Below are positions 45,967-56,881 of a stretch of DNA of 64,000 nt, one piece after another. Origin of the DNA: Auricularia sp. M13 (lineage: Eukaryota > Basidiomycota > Agaricomycetes > Auriculariales > Auriculariaceae); assembly GCA_037042915.1 (NCBI GenBank), contig CM073199.1, forward strand, positions 2,356,001 to 2,420,000. The letters are read 5' to 3'. The stretch's first letter is position 1. Every line of letters starts with the position of its first letter. The translations under genes were made by a program, and so were the position numbers. The notes under the pieces are model-generated. The model made no database searches and was not told the DNA's origin. It saw only the letters and a list, made by a program, of their open reading frames with translations.

Positions 45967-46602
45967 AGTACTTCCTGAGCGAGCAGGTCACGATGGTCGC
46001 GAATGTGAGGATGATGAGCTCCTCGGGGTTCTCTTACGTGTCGCGAGCGAACGCGAGGTCCGTGGTCGTGCCATAGCATATGGCTATCGTGCGCCGTATG
46101 TGCTGGTCGTTGTAGCTACGTGCAACGGTGTCAGCGTGCAGTGCTCGGCGACGGCAGCGTACTCACGTTGGATCCTTGCCCATCGCTATGTTCTGCAGCT
46201 TGGTGTCGAGCACTTTGAGCATCTTTGAACTTGACGCTCTTGGGCCCGTCGCGCCCGCCAGCGTCCTTGAACAGATCGCCAATGGAGAATATCGCGCCTG
46301 ATATGCGCGACGAGTAATCGCGGTGGTCCTTGGATGCGTCGCCGTTGCTGCCGCCGGCCGCGCCAGTCTCAACGCTCGGCCGGGGCTGCATAAGAAAGCA
46401 TAGATGTCTGTATGGCCATCAGCGCGCGCGCATTCTGCAACCTGAGTGTGCGCACCTGATCCTGAGCGCATAGCTACGAGCAGACCATCAGTATAAGGGT
46501 ATCCTGAGATATTCCCAGAGCCACTCACTTATAGACATCCTCGTCAGTGACTCTATTGCGCCGCCGTTCGGATGCGAGACTGTCAAAGCTTTGCGTCGTC
46601 AT
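45967..46602 (-). pseudogene. Munc13-like gene pseudogene, exons 1-4, fused to SET2 copy
   Basis: The copy starts with the ATG equivalent at 46602 (MTTQSFDSLASERRRNRVTD), keeps introns 1-3, and carries QPRPSVETGAAGGSNGDASK. It has a 5-base deletion near 46228 that breaks the frame, and follows exon 4 to the point equal to parent position about 36073. There the sequence passes directly into SET2 exon 6. Similarity also covers about 40 bases upstream of the ATG and then stops near 46645. Confidence 0.88.
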
Positions 46603-46645
46603 CGCTGCGGCCGTCTACAAGTTGGCGTCGGCTCATTCCACTCCT

Positions 46646-47223
46646 TGCCCTTCTCCTTCTTCCTCCACCGCCACCACGGCATTTGCTTAGACCCTGCCCG
46701 CCAACATGTGTTATAAACGCTTGCGTATACCGTCCGCAGCTCTACCTTATACTTGCTCGTCCAACTGGTCACATATATTTCCCCAACCGGCTCCATTTTA
46801 GCAGCATCTTCCCGTTGTATCTGCGCTCAGCTCGACCACTTGACCTATATTACGAATGCCGTGCTGATGAGCTTCCCTCGCTCGGTTGCCTTTCGGACTA
46901 GTGGATGCAAGGCAGTGCTGCACACGAAGTTCAATTCTGGGATAAGGATACTCAGCCTGATCTTATATTCTGGCGACATGTCTCCATCGTTGACATTGAG
47001 GCTACCTTTCTCGCTTTCTGGCCAAGCTTGACTTCGGAGAGGTACCCGTCGCCTCCGTCCATGAAAGCAAACTCACTCCAACTGTACTGGAGGTGTGGTG
47101 TTGCGCTCTTTGCAGTCTGTTCTCGCTCTGATCTAAAACGTTGGAAATATCCTAGACACGGACAACTAGACATGGACAAGTCGTCAGCCCGAGCAAGCTG
47201 GGGCCTTGAATTTTCTAGCTGCG
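46646..47223. other. Unassigned stretch
   Basis: About 580 bases with no recognised gene. A plus frame around 46905-47050 (VQFWDKDTQPDLIFWRHVSI) looks protein-like but has no clear start, splice context or family. It may be an exon of an unrecognised or decayed gene. Confidence 0.35.
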
Positions 47224-47818
47224 TCAGTCGACGTTCATTAATCGGGATTCGAAAAGCGTACCGACGCGCGGACGGGTAATCCTACAGAGCCTTTCCCCGC
47301 CGGACCAAATCTCCAGGCCTTGCTCGCCCCCTCGAATCGCGAGCTCCATCTCGCCACATCCAACCCACAGATACACGCGCTTCAGAAGGCCGGGTGCCTC
47401 TTTGGCGTACTCTTGGCCGGCTTGCAGTGCATCGTAATACGAAGGTGAGAGCATGGGAAAGTACGAACGAACTGAACGCACCTTTGTTAGCGCCGCCCCA
47501 AAGGAGACCTGCCGCCCCCAGTGCCACGCGGTTTTCGCGGAACAAACCAAACAAGCCCGCACCAGCAGCTGCGCACCCCGCCGAGCCCGCCGCGACCATG
47601 TTCAGACTGTGCTCCCACGTCTCGCCGTTGTGGAATGCTTGCCCGTCGACGTCACGCACTTCAAAGCTCTGCGGGAGGAAAGACGGGAAATCTCCGCCGT
47701 CGAAAGACTCGCCCGCCTGGAGCCAGTTGCGGTGACGGCCCGGGCCCTTGACACCTAGGATGTTGAAACCCGCGTGTAGTGTGCGCTGTGTCTCGTTGCG
47801 GACGCGGATGTGGGGCAT
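47224..47818 (-). CDS. Family Y protein, copy 1 (MPHIRVRN family)
   Basis: Exon 1 (47818-47482) opens MPHIRVRNETQRTLHAGFNI and has AGESFDGGDFPSFLPQSFEV, then a Gly/Ala-rich hydrophobic stretch (AAGSAGCAAAGAGLFGLF; RVALGAAGLLWGGA). The intron 47481-47421 leads to exon 2 with GQEYAKEAPGLLKRVYLWVG and MELAIRGGEQGLEIWSG. It has an extended C-terminus ending at 47224 compared with copies 2 and 3. About 175-180 residues. Beta-rich ends around a membrane-like centre. I do not recognise a named domain; small mushroom proteins starting MPHIR are known to me only as hypothetical. Confidence 0.7.
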
Positions 47819-48335
47819 CCTTCGTCTGGCGAGGGCGAGTGATTTGCTGCTCACGATAGCACGACCGCAGCTATATCAGCAAATCGCCCTGCACGTGTTC
47901 GCTGTTCTGTTACTGCTGCACAATTGCGTCCGCAGGCTGGGCAGACTCGTTTGCATCGGTCGGCCACTTTCGAAAAGGGAGGCGCAGGACCGATTGCGCG
48001 TTTCGCCTGCTTCATAAGGAACACCAGTGTTCCCATGATATGCTGACCCTGCGAGATGAGACGTCGGCGCACTTGTGCTCCCAAAGTTGGATAACGACAC
48101 GCGTTGTTCGTACCCTCAGGATGCTTCATTACGAAAGTGAGGCGCGCACCCCCTTGTTCTCAGCTGGTCTCGGAGACACTACTCAGTGATGCAATAGATA
48201 GGAGACTGTCTGCCATGACTCATGCCAGTGGGCTCAATTCTTGTGAGCCTCAGCATGCAGAACACGTGTGCACACCATATTTCAAGCTTCGCCCTTAGGT
48301 ATGCTTGGTTAGTAACCACACTCCAGTATACCACA
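47819..48335. other. Divergent intergenic region between family Y copies 1 and 2
   Basis: About 520 bases between the start codons of two divergently transcribed paralogs. No further gene seen. It likely contains both promoters. Confidence 0.5.
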
Positions 48336-48890
48336 ATGCCCCACATCCGCGTCCGCAACGACACCCAGCGTGCTGTCCACACAGCATTCTATGTCTTGGG
48401 AGCGAAAGGTCCACACCACAACGACCTTCAACCCGGAGAATCATACGACGCCGGCGACTTCCCATCCTTCATTCCTCAGAGCTCGCCGGCGACTTCCCAT
48501 CCTTCATTCCTCAGAGCTTCGCGGTGCGATGTATCGAAGGGGACACGGCGTTCAATGATGGCGAGTGTTGGCACCAAAGCCTCACTCTGGCGGCGGCAGG
48601 CGCAACGGCGTGCGCTGCAGCCGGGACGGGTCTATTTGGACTTATCGTTGCAAACCCTGTGGCATTGGGTGCAGCCAGTGTCCTATGGGCCGGCGCTCAG
48701 AAAGGTGAGTGCAAAACTGATATGCATAAGCGTCGCGCCTGACAATGTGCCAGCTGCTCAAGAATATGGGAAAGAGTTCCCTGGGCTATTGAAGCGTGTG
48801 AACCTCCGCGTTGGATGGGAGGAGATGGAGCTCGCCATCCGCGAAGGCGAGCAGAGCCTGGAGATCTGGTCGGGCGACCTAAAGCTCTGA
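48336..48890 (+). pseudogene. Family Y copy 2, disrupted by a 35-bp tandem duplication
   Basis: Starts MPHIRVRNDTQRAVHTAFYV; the intron 48705-48753 matches that of copies 1 and 3. Inside exon 1 a 35-bp unit (48451-48485) is repeated at 48486-48520, and 35 is not a multiple of three, so the frame is lost after DFPSFIPQS. With one unit ignored, the frame reads FAVRCIEGDTAFNDGECWHQ and the Gly/Ala-rich centre, and exon 2 reads AAQEYGKEFPGLLKRVNLRV to the end, like the paralogs. Otherwise intact, so the duplication looks very recent. Confidence 0.75.
48451..48520. repeat. 35-bp direct tandem duplication in family Y copy 2
   Basis: Two nearly identical units, ccggcgacttcccatccttc and following bases, start at 48451 and 48486; one base differs at the end. 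Confidence 0.92.
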
Positions 48891-49348
48891 ACGAGTCGTA
48901 GTGACGAGGACGTCTCGCATTTGCGTTGGTAACATCGACACTCCTGCTGCATTGGCGAAACACGCGTCTGGCATGAGAATATACAGGCTGTGCTCACACT
49001 AGAGACTGAGAAGGGACAAGGTGAACCTACACCACAAGTTGTCACGGTTCATAAATGTCGTCGCCCGCGACCCAGCTGCTTTTGGCATTGCTTTCTTCAA
49101 TTTCGGCGCAGTATGTGCGCGGCCTGCGGCCACGGCGACCTGAACAGCAGGTTATGCACCATCCTGGACGACGTCATCAACTTCCATATCCCGCAGAAAT
49201 AGCAGCGGGGTGTTCGGCCTGCCACCTTGGCGCGGACAAGTCGGAAGCGCGCAAACTCCGACGGCTATCCTTGTCAAAAACCGCGTTCGTCGTCACACCG
49301 GCTTAGTTGCCTTGCCGCACGCTCGCACGTGGCTACCTGAACAGTGGC
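48891..49348. other. Intergenic
   Basis: About 460 bases without a recognised gene. The stretch at 48887-48925 (tgaacgagtcgt, cgaggacgt, tcgc) recurs near 50990-51020 downstream of kinase B, so it may be a short duplicated piece. Confidence 0.45.
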
Positions 49349-50814
49349 ATGTCTGCTCTCTGGCGTAGCATGCGTAGACTCGTGTGCAGGCCACGACAGG
49401 CGCCTCTGCAATTCCCGCAGACTGGATTCGAACTTATTCCCAGCTCCACCACTCTTGAAGAAGAACATTTCCCTTGGTATTCGACAGAAGACTTCTATCC
49501 TGCGCGTATAGGCGAAGTGCTCGACGACCGATACCAACTCGTGACAAAATTAGGATATGGCGCGTATTCTACTGCCTGGTTGGCTCATGATCTTCGGTAG
49601 GCGAATACTAGTTTGGCTGCATGACTATTCGTCAAATTTCTTAGGGGTGGCTCACACCAGCATGTTGCGGTCAAGATTAGCACACCTAAGGCAACCGCCC
49701 GAGAGCTTCCTGCTCTGCGACGGCTTCCGAGTACGAATCATGTGGGCGCCAGATTGGTTCGCCGCCTCCTCGATGAATTTCCTCTCAAGAGGAACGAGAG
49801 GCTATACCAATGCCTTGTGTTCACCCCTTGCATGTGTAGCATCTTCGATTATAGGCTGAAGAAGGCACCAAGAGACCTACTGCCGCCAATATTCGCTAAG
49901 CCTGTGATCAAGAATATTTTGATCATACTCGATTATCTCCACACCCAAGCTCATATCATTCACACTGGTGCACATCCTAACCTGGCTTCGGTTATCCTCG
50001 CTAATCTTACTGCGCCGCAGATATCAACGAGAACAACCTCCTCTTCACTTTCTTGCCCGGCGACTACGATAGATTCTTGCGAGCCGCCGAGGAGCAGGAG
50101 CTGCTCTCGCCCACGCCTCGCAAAGTGGACGGAGAGCGCATTATCTATCAGTCGCGTTCACTTCTGCCTGAAGGGCGCATCGGTCCGGGACCTACGATAT
50201 TGGCGGATTTCGGCGAGGCGCGCTATATGAAAGATTATGACCCGCGGGAACTTGTATCGCCCAAGGAATACCGGCCGCCCGAGGTTTTCTTCCACATGCC
50301 CTGGGACGAGAAGGTTGACATCTGGTGTCTCGGTATGACGGTGAGCAGCTTACACATCTTTTGCAGTTTGGTGTTTGCTCTTAACGAACGTTGTTAGATG
50401 TTCGACATGATGGGAGGGCGCAATCTCATTGAAACAGGCCCGGGTCCGAACGGCGAACCCGAGCATATCCATATGTTTCTGCAGATGATCGCACTCTTTG
50501 GTCCTCCGCCCCTGGACTTTCTCGAGCGCGTGGAGGATCCCCGGCGGCTGTGGGAAGACTTTTTTGATCGAGAGACAGGTGAGTATTGAGGCCCTTTCCC
50601 GCCGTAATTCATTCTCTGACTATTGTTAGGAGCATGGAAGGGGAAGTACACCATCCCTGATCGTAATTTAGACGACGTGCCACTTGGCAAGCTCGAGGGG
50701 GAGGACAGGCGTCGTTTTTTCAAGTTTGCGAGAAGGATGCTGACATGGAGGCCGGAGGATCGCAGCAGTGCCTTCGAGCTTCTCCATGACGAGTGGCTCA
50801 GGCTCGATTTATAG
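49349..50814 (+). CDS. SRPK-like (CMGC) Ser/Thr protein kinase, copy B
   Basis: Exons 49349-49596, 49645-49967, 50021-50340, 50398-50578, 50630-50814; all five exon boundaries equal those of copy A. N-terminus MSALWRSMRRLVCRPRQAPL, then LGYGAYSTAWLAHDL (Gly loop), HVAVKIS (Lys), LDYLHTQAHIIHTDINENNL (HTD loop), LADFGEARYM (DFG), SPKEYRPPEV and RMLTWRPEDRSSA. The catalytic residues are present. The N-terminal 80 residues are almost identical to copy A, so the duplication is recent, while the kinase core is more diverged. Between this kinase and the next gene only 325 bases remain. Confidence 0.88.
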
Positions 50815-51139
50815 AAGGCCCGACGTTTGTATGTCGAACCCCCCTCTCACAATAACATTTTCATTCCACAATTTGGGCCTGAGTCAGGTCGTCCTTTTTG
50901 ATCACTGACTGCACAGTGCACCAAACGGAGGTCTGGTGAGATAAAACGCGTAATGCTAAGTTGGTCGGGTGTGCCAAAACTGAACGAGTCGTTGTTTCGC
51001 GAGGACGTTTCGCGTGGGCTGTCGATAAGAATGAATATCCTTTTGCTCCTGAGTCCTCGAATTGTGCTCGTTATCATCAGTCACATGAGACACAGAGCGA
51101 GATGACTTCATCAGGGATTACAACACTGAAGGAATCTCG
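50815..51139. other. Intergenic, convergent
   Basis: About 325 bases between the stop codons of kinase B and family X copy C. Nothing recognised except the short motif shared with 48887-48925. Confidence 0.5.
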
Positions 51140-53187
51140 TCATGACCCGGCAAGTTGGTCTGTTGCTGCTTGTCCCCCCGTCCTTGCTGCGAAAGTGGCA
51201 ACGCAGCGCCGAAATTCTTCGCATGCAGCTCGCATCTCCGCGCTGAGAGCTGTCAGTGCTTCGTGAAACTCGTCCTCTCTACTTTGTTGTGCCTCCGAGA
51301 ACGATTTCTCCAGCGTGAGCGCGAGTTCGCCATAGGAGCAGACGATGTCGGCTTGGCATAACGCCCGCACCCGCTCAAGAGTGCGAGCAAACTCCAAGTT
51401 CCTCTCTCGCTCAGCTTGAGCCGCGCGCGCCTCCAGTCCGCTGAGAGTTGCGTCGAATAGCCAGCTGCAGGTCCTTATGCTGTGGCTCCTGCGGCGGCTA
51501 CTCTGGCAGGTTGCAAACTCCGTTTCGCGCTCTCGCTGCCGTTGATCGAAGTCGCTGCGCTGAGGCTGCTGAGAGCATTTAAATATACCTTTAGCGTCAA
51601 TGAGAATGTCAGCTCACCGTCGTGGGCGATACGGGGAGGGCGCCTGATATATCTGGACGCCTCAGAAAGTCTCGTAGAGTCTGAGATGAAAAGTTTAGAG
51701 TTAAATAATAAGGTCCCGAAAGGATTGAAGACGAACAAACACTGTGGGCATGCGCCGACTATAATAACTATCGCATGCGTCGTCACCATTGGTCTTACTG
51801 TGAACCGTTCCTGCGATCACGGGGGTCAGACCGCTTCCTTGAAAATGCTCGAAGCTGGAAAGAGGTTAGTTATGAGAATAACTGAGCAATGGAAGATGCC
51901 CACGTACCTCTCCAATTCCAACTTGTCCATCAACGAGCGTACATGATCCCTCCATAAACGTCTAAAAGTCATATCGCGCCTGGCCTCAGCAACTCGAAAG
52001 TCGAATGCCGCCGTAGTGGCAGTCATCGCCGCATCTTCGCGTCCGCCCTTCATGCAGGGGTGCCGCAGGAATTCCGTGTCGAGTTCAGCTTGGAGATCTG
52101 AGAAAGCCTTCTCCCGCCACCCCGATGCGTCATAACATTCCTTGATATGCAGTTCCCATATCTCTTCGCGTACCGCCTGCGCGCGGCGGAATTCACCTTC
52201 CAGTGGCGAGGCCGGCTTCGCGTTACCTTCGGGCTGAACGGTTTGCAACGGTTCCGAGAAGGAGTCACCCGAAGGAAGGGAATTTAGAGGCACCCAAGGC
52301 CACTGGTCATGGCTTGCCATCTGGCCAAGCATCGTCGAGGAGATCACATAGCCCTCTTGCTGCGCAGCCGCTAGGAATTTTGCGCCCTCCTCCGATGGAA
52401 GCGGGAAAGTGATAGGTGTCACGGAGCTGCCTCTATCGTATCCTTCCTTGTGATCGCCGCTGGCAGGGCGCTCGGAGGCGTCGGCGGGTCGCCGCGCAGT
52501 TTCGTGTTCCACTGGCAGCAGCGTCGTGGATACGGCAGCCCGAGTCAAGTAGGTCGCGGAGTGTTTTTCCAGTATACGCCTAAGCAGGGATATCAGACGA
52601 TGAAGGAAATGAGGTATAGGTATTGCTTACCTGAGCTCTCTTTCCAATCCGAGAAATAAATCGATGGGCTCGGACTGCTGCAATCGCCTCAGGATTAAGC
52701 GTCGTTCGAGCAACGTGATGTCGCTGCCATTCCCTTCGAGCAACGCGGCCTTCGCCAATGCATAGGCGTCGCACAAGACAGTGAAATGGTGCTGAGCGCG
52801 CCGCTCGCAGGATGCAAGACCTTCGTTCGCAGCGGCGTCGCGAGCAGCTTCCGAGCGCGTCGAGGACGATCCTTGCAGCTGTAAATTGAAGTCGCGGAGG
52901 TCCTTCTGCATCGCCCTCCAGCATTCCTGCCGCTTCTCCTGCGCAGCGTTGAAGGATACTCGCACGGACTGGAGCAGCGCGAGGAATCTCTGCCGGCGCT
53001 CCTGATGAACCGCGCCGCATTCGTCGAGCAACTTTCGGAAGTGCCGGTCGTGTTCTGCGCGCTGGGAGTTGAATTCATCAAGTGCCCATTGCGGTATCTC
53101 TGTGGTAGTCGAGGCGCTAGTTGTTGCGGTGCTGGTGGCATGAATGTTGGCTGAAACAGACTTGATTTTCAGGCGGAGAAAAGACAT
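51140..53187 (-). CDS. Family X coiled-coil protein, copy C
   Basis: Start MSFLRLKIKSVSANIHATST at 53187. Exon 1 (53187-52631) has LDEFNSQRAEHDRHFRKLLD and ends LERELR; intron 52630-52580; exon 2 (52579-51908) continues RRILEKHSATYLTRAA, has FRRAQAVREEIWELHIKECY and RLWRDHVRSLMDKLELE. Later exons are not fully resolved. The end (51397-51140) reads MEFARTLERVRALCQADIVC, YGELALTLEKSFSEAQQSRE and EMRAACEEFRRCV. The order of conserved blocks and the phase-2 junctions after exons 1 and 2 equal those of copies A and B, although overall sequence has diverged strongly. Confidence 0.65.
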
Positions 53188-53705
53188 AAGTAGTGTATCG
53201 TTGCTGTGGGTAATGGATCAAAATGAATTTGGACCGGCTTTATAGGACTGAAGTTGGTCTGTTTGAACAGTGGCTGATCGCGCAGTGCTGCTTGGTCACG
53301 GCGTCGGTGCCGCAGGCCAAGGTCATCCATAGCAAACAAAAATAGGAGAAGCAGTGCATATTGACGCAAGTTCAGCAGCAGTACTTATTGATTCGGCATG
53401 AGGAAAGGAGGAAAAGGAGGATCAACCGGAGTTTGTAAATTTAACATGTGACGACAATGAACCTTTCTCCTCACGTGCAACGAGTTCGTGTGTTAAACTC
53501 AGAGTCAATGCCAGCTACCGCCAACACCTCTAGGCGCTTTTCTCCGCAATTATTCCAGGCCCCCGGGCTGAACCCGTCGTGGAATCTGGTTCCAGCACCA
53601 AATTGGCGCGCCTACACCTGCTCACGCACACATTCTTGCGGGCTCAGCCGCGGGCCTTTCACCCTTCCTCTGGCACTCCCGCCGAGCCCCAGCTGCTAGC
53701 TAGCA
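53188..53705. other. Divergent intergenic region between family X copy C and family Y copy 3
   Basis: About 520 bases separate the two start codons. Likely a shared promoter region. No gene or repeat recognised. Confidence 0.5.
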
Positions 53706-54248
53706 ATGCCGCACATCCGCGTGCGCAACGAGACCCGCCACGCCTTGCACGCGGGCTTCAACATCCTGGGCATCAAGTACGCCAACCGGCACCACAACTC
53801 GCTCCAAGCAGGCGAGTCCTTCGACGCGGGGGACTTCCCGTCCTTTCTGCCGCAGAGCCTCGAGATCCGGCGCGTCGACGGGCACATATTCCACAACGGC
53901 GAGGCCTGGCAGCATGGCGCCAAGATGGCAGCTGCGGGCGTGGCTGGCGGCGCGGCGGCGCTCACTGGCGGCGTCGCCATGCTCTTCAGCAATGAGGCAG
54001 CCATGGGCGCGGCGGGCGTGCTTTGGACGGGTGCCAGCACAGGTGAATTCCTTCCTTCGACTCGAACGATGACGATCGACCTCGCTCAACGTATGTTCGC
54101 AGCCGGTCTGAGTTATGGGCAAGAGGCGTCAGGTCTCATAAAACGTGTAACACTTTGGGTCGGCTGGGGAGAAATGGAGCTCGTCATTCGCGACAGCGCC
54201 GGCTCGGAGGACAGCTTGGAGGTCTGGTCTGGCACCCGACAGCTCTGA
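53706..54248 (+). CDS. Family Y protein, copy 3 (intact)
   Basis: Exon 1 (53706-54042) opens MPHIRVRNETRHALHAGFNI, with AGESFDAGDFPSFLPQSLEI and a Gly/Ala-rich hydrophobic centre (AAAGVAGGAAALTGGVAML). The intron 54043-54102 has the same position and phase as in copies 1 and 2. It happens to be in frame and open, so a read-through product is also possible. Exon 2 (54103-54248) has GQEASGLIKRVTLWVGWGEM, ending WSGTRQL. About 160 residues when spliced. No signal peptide. Two beta-rich arms around a membrane-like hairpin would fit a membrane-associating protein, but the function is unknown. Confidence 0.72.
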   Translation: MPHIRVRNETRHALHAGFNILGIKYANRHHNSLQAGESFDAGDFPSFLPQSLEIRRVDGHIFHNGEAWQHGAKMAAAGVAGGAAALTGGVAMLFSNEAAMGAAGVLWTGASTGEFLPSTRTMTIDLAQRMFAAGLSYGQEASGLIKRVTLWVGWGEMELVIRDSAGSEDSLEVWSGTRQL

Positions 54249-54365
54249 ATCACTTGCGCCGACCTGGACACCTAGTTGTAGCTATTACAGTTCCATTATT
54301 CATGAAACCACGAATACATACGCTATGTACATACTTACACGCGAAGTCGCATCGGCAGGGTGACA

Positions 54366-56881
54366 TTACCGCGTCTGGTCCTTCTCGTCCACATGACCCG
54401 TCGAGAGGGCGTTCAGCTCGTCCTCCCTCGTGTCCAGGTGACGGAACTGGAACCAGAAGATGACGCCCGCGATGACTGTCGGTGAGGGAGTATGCGAAGT
54501 GAGCGCGCGATTCCATGTGCGGCGGAAGGGGGCACTTACACGAGATGACGGCCATGGAGCCGTAATTCCACACCAGCAGCGGGTCCGTGGACAGCGCTGC
54601 GCAAGCGGAATGTCAGCGCAGAACGCAAGCAACGGTAAAGCACATACAGACGAAGGCCTCGCCGAGCGCGGCGGCGAGGGCGCTGGAGAACAGGTTGACG
54701 GACATGACGAGCGAGCGCATGTTCTTCGGCGCCTTGGTGAACGCGTACTCGAGCGCGGTGATGCTCGCGCAGATTTCGCTAATGGCGATCAGGATATAGC
54801 TGTTCCCACTATTCTCAGCATCTGGCAAACATGCAACCGCAACTCGAAATATTACCTGCCAGACTGAATCCACACGTTCAGCGGGCTGACAAGCGGGCCC
54901 GTATCGTCCGCGTTGCGGCACGTTGCGGCCTGGTACCCGCACGCGTTGGTCTTGTAGATATAATGCTGCACGACGGCCGCCCACACCATGGCCGCGCTGC
55001 CGGTGAAGAAACCCAGAGCTATCCTCTTGATCGCGCTGAAATTGAGGCCCACGCGACGCAGCGCGGGATAGAGGAACAAGTCGCAGATCGGGATGAGGAT
55101 GATGAGCGCGAGCGGGTCGAGGTTGCTCAGGATGTCGTTCGGCAGGCCATGCGTCTCCATCGTCGCCGCCTGCGCGACCAGGTTGTTGTTCAGCTGGTTG
55201 TACGTCAACCCTGGGGGAGCGCAGCGTCAGCGTCAGCGGAGCCAGGCCAGATACAGAGATTTTGCAGGGAATAGAGACGTACAGTAGATGGGCATCCAGG
55301 CAAAGACGGCGCACGCCTTGAATCCACGGCTGACCTCGTCGACCCACTGGTCGTCGAACGTCATCCACGAGGGCTTTGCGCCCTCAACGCCGACTACACG
55401 GCTCGGCTTCGCGCGGTCCCAGAATCCAGGCGCAGACAGATTCTTGTACGTGCGAACCGGGTTCCACGAGATCAGGCCCCTCGAGCAGTAGCGCAGCACG
55501 CGCAGCGACTTGGAGAACACGGAGCCCGCGGGCGGCGAGCGCACATAACGCTTGCGGCCGATGAAGAGCACGATGGGAGAGAGGAGGAAGACGACCGTCG
55601 GGAGCGTGTACGCCAGCCAGAAGCCGACGTACTTCTCCGCGTAGGTCATCGTGATCTGACCAACGAGAGCGCCGATGTTGATGAACCTATACGAAACGCC
55701 GAGTAAGAGATGGATGCGTCGGGGGACGAGCTGATGCGGCGCACAAGTAAAAGTACATGTAGATTCTGCTAGCGGTCAAGCTCGGGTCCACGACCACGCG
55801 CTCGCCGCTGGCCAGAGTCTCAACGAATGGCTGCAGTGGTGTAAGACCGTGGGCAAATCATTTCTGCAATGCAAACCTTTGTCCGCTTGTATTGTTCCGC
55901 GACGAGGGGCGAGATATTAGCCTTGAAACCACCCGTGCCGAGACCCTTGTCGCGCGCTGGTGAGTAAGAATCACGTTAAGTAATAACGTTCACTCACCAT
56001 GATAAGGATAGCGATGATGAATGCAGCGAGAGATCCGTGCGGGTGGACGATGACGGGAGGGACAGCAGAAACGACGAGGATAATGTGGCCGACGATCGCA
56101 ATGGCAACGGACCAGCACACGGTCTTGAAGCGCCCAAGTTTGGCGTCGGCGATGTAGGCTCCGAAGAGCGGTATAACGTAGACCCTGCAGCCGTCAGCAA
56201 GAACGTTGAGAGCACTCGGTCGTTCAAGCGCACCAGAAAGTGTTGAAGGTACCGATACCAGTCCCCGCGCGCTGGCCCATGCCGAGCGCGCCGGACTGGC
56301 CATCTGGACCGCCCGCGCCAGTCCTATTTCCAGGTAATTTCTGAAGACGGCCAGGTCAGTTGTGAGCGCCGAGGCAGTTGTGGCGGACCGCGCCCATGTA
56401 CCTGCTGGATGAAATTCTAAATTTGCCGTCAGTTGTTGATGCTCCACCGACGGGAACTGCACGCGTACCTGGAAGACGACGGTGCTGCCATAATACTGTA
56501 GGGCGCGAATGTAGCATCAGGTCCTCGCTCAGCGGCGGGCACAGGAGTCGTACCGAAAAGCGCTCCGACAGCTCGACGAGAGCGATGACTGTGGGCAATA
56601 TGATCAGCACGTGACGGGCGGAACTGAGGCGTCGACGGACGGTAGGAGTTCCAGGGTATCCTGTCCGGCGTGCGGCGGAGCGTAGCGATGTCCTCCTCAG
56701 TCGCTAGGATGAGACCGTCATGGATACCGTCGTGAATGCTTTCCTGGTAGTCGCTGCCCTCGACGAGATGACCGGCCTTCTCATCCTTGGAGCTGGGCGG
56801 CGGCCGCTCGTCGATGGGGTCTACCTTGGCCTTGGCGGCGGCGACGAAGACGTCCGCGTCTGCGGCTTGGAGTCCGGCCAT
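54366..56881 (-). CDS. ptr2: Proton-dependent oligopeptide transporter (POT/PTR2 family)
   Basis: Starts MAGLQAADADVFVAAAKAKV at 56881 (exon 1 to 56641). Then LIALVELSERFS, the POT-family entry motif, in exon 56588-56554; YYGSTVVFQ in exon 56495-56469; a 15-nt microexon NFIQQ at 56416-56402; KLPGNRTGAGGPDGQSGALG; VIPLFGAYIADAKLGRFKTV, the classic GAxxAD.xxGRxxT signature; then KGLGTGGFKANISPLVAEQY. A large middle part follows with FINIGALVGQITMTYAEKYV, PSWMTFDDQWVDEVSRGF and SNLDPLALIILIPICDLFLY. The end EICASITALEYAFTKAPKNM, then LNALSTGHVDEKDQTR, stops at 54368-54366. Function: H+-coupled di/tripeptide uptake at the plasma membrane. About 11 short introns; about 12 membrane helices expected. 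Confidence 0.92.
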
